From assembly GCF_051401765.1 (NCBI RefSeq), contig NW_027480423.1, positions 12,276,001 to 12,340,000 of the forward strand: a DNA stretch of 64,000 bases, in the 5' to 3' direction. This DNA is from Calliopsis andreniformis. Lineage: Eukaryota > Arthropoda > Insecta > Hymenoptera > Andrenidae. A model generated the notes under the pieces. The model was not told the DNA's origin and made no database searches. It saw only the letters and a list, made by a program, of their open reading frames with translations. The translations under genes were made by a program, and so were the position numbers. Every line of letters starts with the position of its first letter. Position 1 is the stretch's first letter. Positions 61,861-64,000 of the stretch are shown here, piece after piece.

Positions 61861-64000
61861 TATTTTATGCTTCTGACGTTGACTTCTAAGCCACTAACTA
61901 TTCGATCTGGTGGAGCGACGCCCTAGAGTGAAGCCTAGGTTGCCCGGAACGTAGGATTGGCTATCACTTTCAAACTGGTTGCAATTATTCCTGTTATATG
62001 ATGGAAACACTGTTGTATTTTTATTGCATTTTATGCTTCGGGCGTTGGCTTCTAAGGCCCTGACTATTCAATCCGTTGGAGCAACGCCCTAGGGTGAAGC
62101 CTAGGTTGCTCGGAAAGTAGAAATGACCATAGGTTTCATACTGGTTGCAATTATTCGTTTTATACGATGGAAAAACTGTTGAATTTATATTGTATTTTAT
62201 GCTTCTGGCGTTGACTTCTAAGGCCCTAACTACTCTATCTGTTGGAGCAACGCCCTAGGGTGAAGCCTATGTTGCCCGGAAAGTAGAAATGACGTTAACC
62301 TTCATACTGGTTGCAATTATTCGTTTTATACGATGGAAAAACTGTTGTATTTATATTGTATTTTATACATCTGGCGTTGACTTCTAAGGTACTAACTATG
62401 CGATCTAGTGGAGCAACGCCCTAGAGTGAAGCCTATGTTGCCCGGAACGTAGAAATGACCATCACTTTCAAACTGGTTGCAATTATTCCTGTTACATGAT
62501 GGAAAAACTGTTGTATTTTTGTTGCATTTTATGCTTCGGGCATTGACTTCTAAGGCCCTAACTATTCAATCTGTTGGAGCAACGCCCTAGGGTGAAGCCT
62601 AGGTTGCCCGGAAAGTAGAAATGACCATAACTTTCATACAGGTTGCAATTATTCGTTTTATAGGATGGAAAAACTGTTGTATTTATATTGTATTTTATGC
62701 TTCTGGCGTTCCCTTCTTAGGCCCTAACTATTCGATCTGGTGGAACAACGGCCTAGGGTGAAGCCTAGGTTGCCCGGAACGTAGAAATAACCATAACTTT
62801 TACACTGGTAGCAATTATTCGTTTTATATTATGGAAAAACTGTTCTATTTATTTTGTATTTACTGCTTCGGGCGTTGGCTTCTAAGGCCCTAACTGTCTG
62901 GTCTGGTGGAGCAACGCCCTAGAGTGAAACCTAGGTTGCCCGGAACGTAGAAATGACCATAACTTTCACACTGGTTACTATTATTCGTTTTATACGATGG
63001 AAAAACTGTTCTATTTGTATTGTATTTTATGCTTCTGGCGTTGACTTCGTAGGCCCTAACTATTCGATCTGGTGGAGCAACGCCCTAGGGTGAAGCCTAG
63101 GTTGCTCGGAAAGTAGAAATGACCATAAGTTTCATACTGGTTGCAATTATTCGTTTTATACGATGGAAAAGCTGTTGTATTTATATGGTACTTTATGCTT
63201 CTGGCGTTGACTTCTAAGGCACTATCTATTCGATCTGGTGAAGCAAGGCCCTAGAGCGTAGCCTAGGTTGCCCGGAACGTAGAAATGGCCATCACTTTCA
63301 AACTGGTTGCAATTATTCCTGTTATATGATGGATACACTGTTGTATCTTTATTGCATTTTATGCTTCGGGCGTTGACTTCTAAGGCCCTAACTATTCAAT
63401 CTGTTGGAGCAACGCCCTAGGGTGAAGCCTAGGATGCTCGAAAAGTAGAAATGTCCATAAGGTTCATACTGGTTGCAATTATTCGTTTTATACGATGGAA
63501 AAACTGTTGTATTTATATCGTATTTTATGCTTCTGGCGTTGACTTCTAAGGCACTAACTATTCGATCTGGTGGAGCAACGCAATAGAGCGAAGCCTAGGT
63601 TGCCCGGAACGTTGAATTGGCCATCACTTTCGAACTGGTCGCAATTATTCCTGTTATATGATGGAAACACTGTTGTATTTTTTTTGCATTTTATGGTTCG
63701 GGCCTTGACTTCTAAGGCCCTAACTATTCAATCTGTTGGAGCAACGCCCTAGGGTGAAGCCTAGCTTGCTCGGAAAGTAGAAATGACCATAAGTTTCATA
63801 CTGGTTGCGATTATTCGTTTTATACGATGGAAATCTATTGCATTTATATCGTATTTTATGCTTCTGGCGCTGACTTCTTAGGCCGTAACTATTCGGTCTG
63901 GTGCAGCAACGCCCTGGAGTGAAACCTAGGTTGCCAGGAACGTAGAATTGGCCATCACTTTCAAACTGGTTGCAATTATTCCTGTTATATGATGGATACA
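61861..64000. repeat. Right end: partial third copy of the 16-monomer repeat, then mixed units
   Basis: From about 62260 to 63050 the order GACGTTAACC, TATACATCTGG, TTTTTGTTGCATT and a C unit (62.81 kb) repeats the 16-monomer pattern about 2.66 kb after copy 2. The middle differs, with CTTTCATACAGG and TTTATAGGATGG as at 30.1 and 54.0 kb. From 63060 ordinary A and B units follow, ending with a GCCGTAACTATTCGG B3-type unit at about 63880. The array continues past the window edge. Confidence 0.75.

Larger units (their letters stand above)
1..64000. repeat. Satellite DNA array, ~166-bp monomer, about 385 head-to-tail units
   Basis: The invariant landmark GGTTGCAATTATTC (and close variants) recurs every 166 bp from position 55 to position 63968. 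That span equals 385 periods plus 3 bp. All units read in the same direction, with no inverted unit and no foreign DNA between them. A typical unit has about 41% G+C, an AT-rich third (TTGTATTTATATTGTATTTTATG) and a more GC-rich part containing GCAACGCCCTAG and CCTAGG. Unit length near that of a nucleosome, alternating subtypes and higher-order repeats are known features of centromeric and pericentromeric satellites in animals and plants. That this array is centromeric is an inference. I do not recognise the family, and neither end of the array lies within the window. Confidence 0.98.

Noticed and set aside
1..64000. CRISPR array
   Set aside because: There are repeats but no unique spacers: the whole 166-bp period is repeated. 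There are no cas genes.
1..64000. Telomeric repeat
   Set aside because: GGCCCTAACTATTC contains one CCCTAA per A unit, but never in tandem; it is part of the satellite unit.
1..64000. Human or primate alpha satellite
   Set aside because: Alpha satellite has a unit of about 171 bp and a different sequence; only the general layout (alternating types, higher-order repeats, box-like motif) is similar.
1..64000. Oyster HindIII satellite family, known to me as having a unit of about 166 bp
   Set aside because: Only unit length agrees. AAGCTT is absent from most units here, and I cannot compare the sequences without a database.
1..64000. Inverted segments or a switch in array orientation
   Set aside because: Every block read has GCAATTATTC and CCTAGGTTGC in the same direction. 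Open frames on the plus strand are another reading of the same-orientation repeat.
1..64000. Transposon insertions or target-site duplications
   Set aside because: No interval breaks the 166-bp phase by more than a few bases, so no element of notable size can be present.

Overview
The whole 64-kb window is one uninterrupted tandem satellite array. The repeat unit is about 166 bp, every unit lies in the same orientation, and the array runs through both ends of the window. I find no protein-coding gene, RNA gene, transposon, CRISPR array or non-satellite spacer. Such an array points to eukaryotic (peri)centromeric or other heterochromatic DNA. The host species cannot be named from this sequence. 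A unit close to nucleosome length, higher-order repeats and retained CpG (about 41% G+C in a typical unit, CpG near expectation) fit a centromere candidate, but nothing here proves centromere function.

Unit level. Two main monomer types alternate. Type A has TTCCTGTTATATGATGG near its start and usually CCCTAGGG later. Type B has TTCGTTTTATACGATGG at the same place and CCCTAGAG later. Hand comparison of representatives gives about 20 differences in 166 bp (about 88% identity), so the basic unit is a 332-bp AB dimer. A third type (C), marked by ACTGGTAGCAATTATT and ending in GGTGGGAGCAACG, appears nine times, all right of 25 kb. Monomer phase moves by only +3 bp between the first and last units, 385 monomers apart.

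Layout. At 1-1.3 kb there are irregular, B-rich and hybrid units. From 1.3 to 23.4 kb the array is built from 830-bp pentamers (B-A-B-B-A) carrying nested tandem duplications: 34 monomers (5,644 bp, 5.33-16.58 kb) and 13 monomers (2,158 bp, 15.51-19.83 kb). From 23.4 to 38.5 kb it is mainly AB dimers with the first C units, a second kind of 830-bp pentamer, and mosaic copies of 1-3 kb. From 38.5 to 49.5 kb a 3.5-kb block occurs twice, flanking a 1,660-bp tandem repeat. From 50.2 to 54.4 kb lies a circularly permuted copy of 27.8-32.1 kb. From 54.4 to 64 kb there is a 332-bp tandem duplication and then a roughly 16-monomer (2.66-kb) higher-order repeat.

The most interesting points are: a CENP-B-box-like motif (7 of 9 core bases) in B units and degraded in A units; many block junctions close to that motif; the circular permutation of a 4.3-kb block; and two unrelated five-monomer higher-order repeats. 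All alignments were made by eye, so block edges are accurate only to the nearest informative base.
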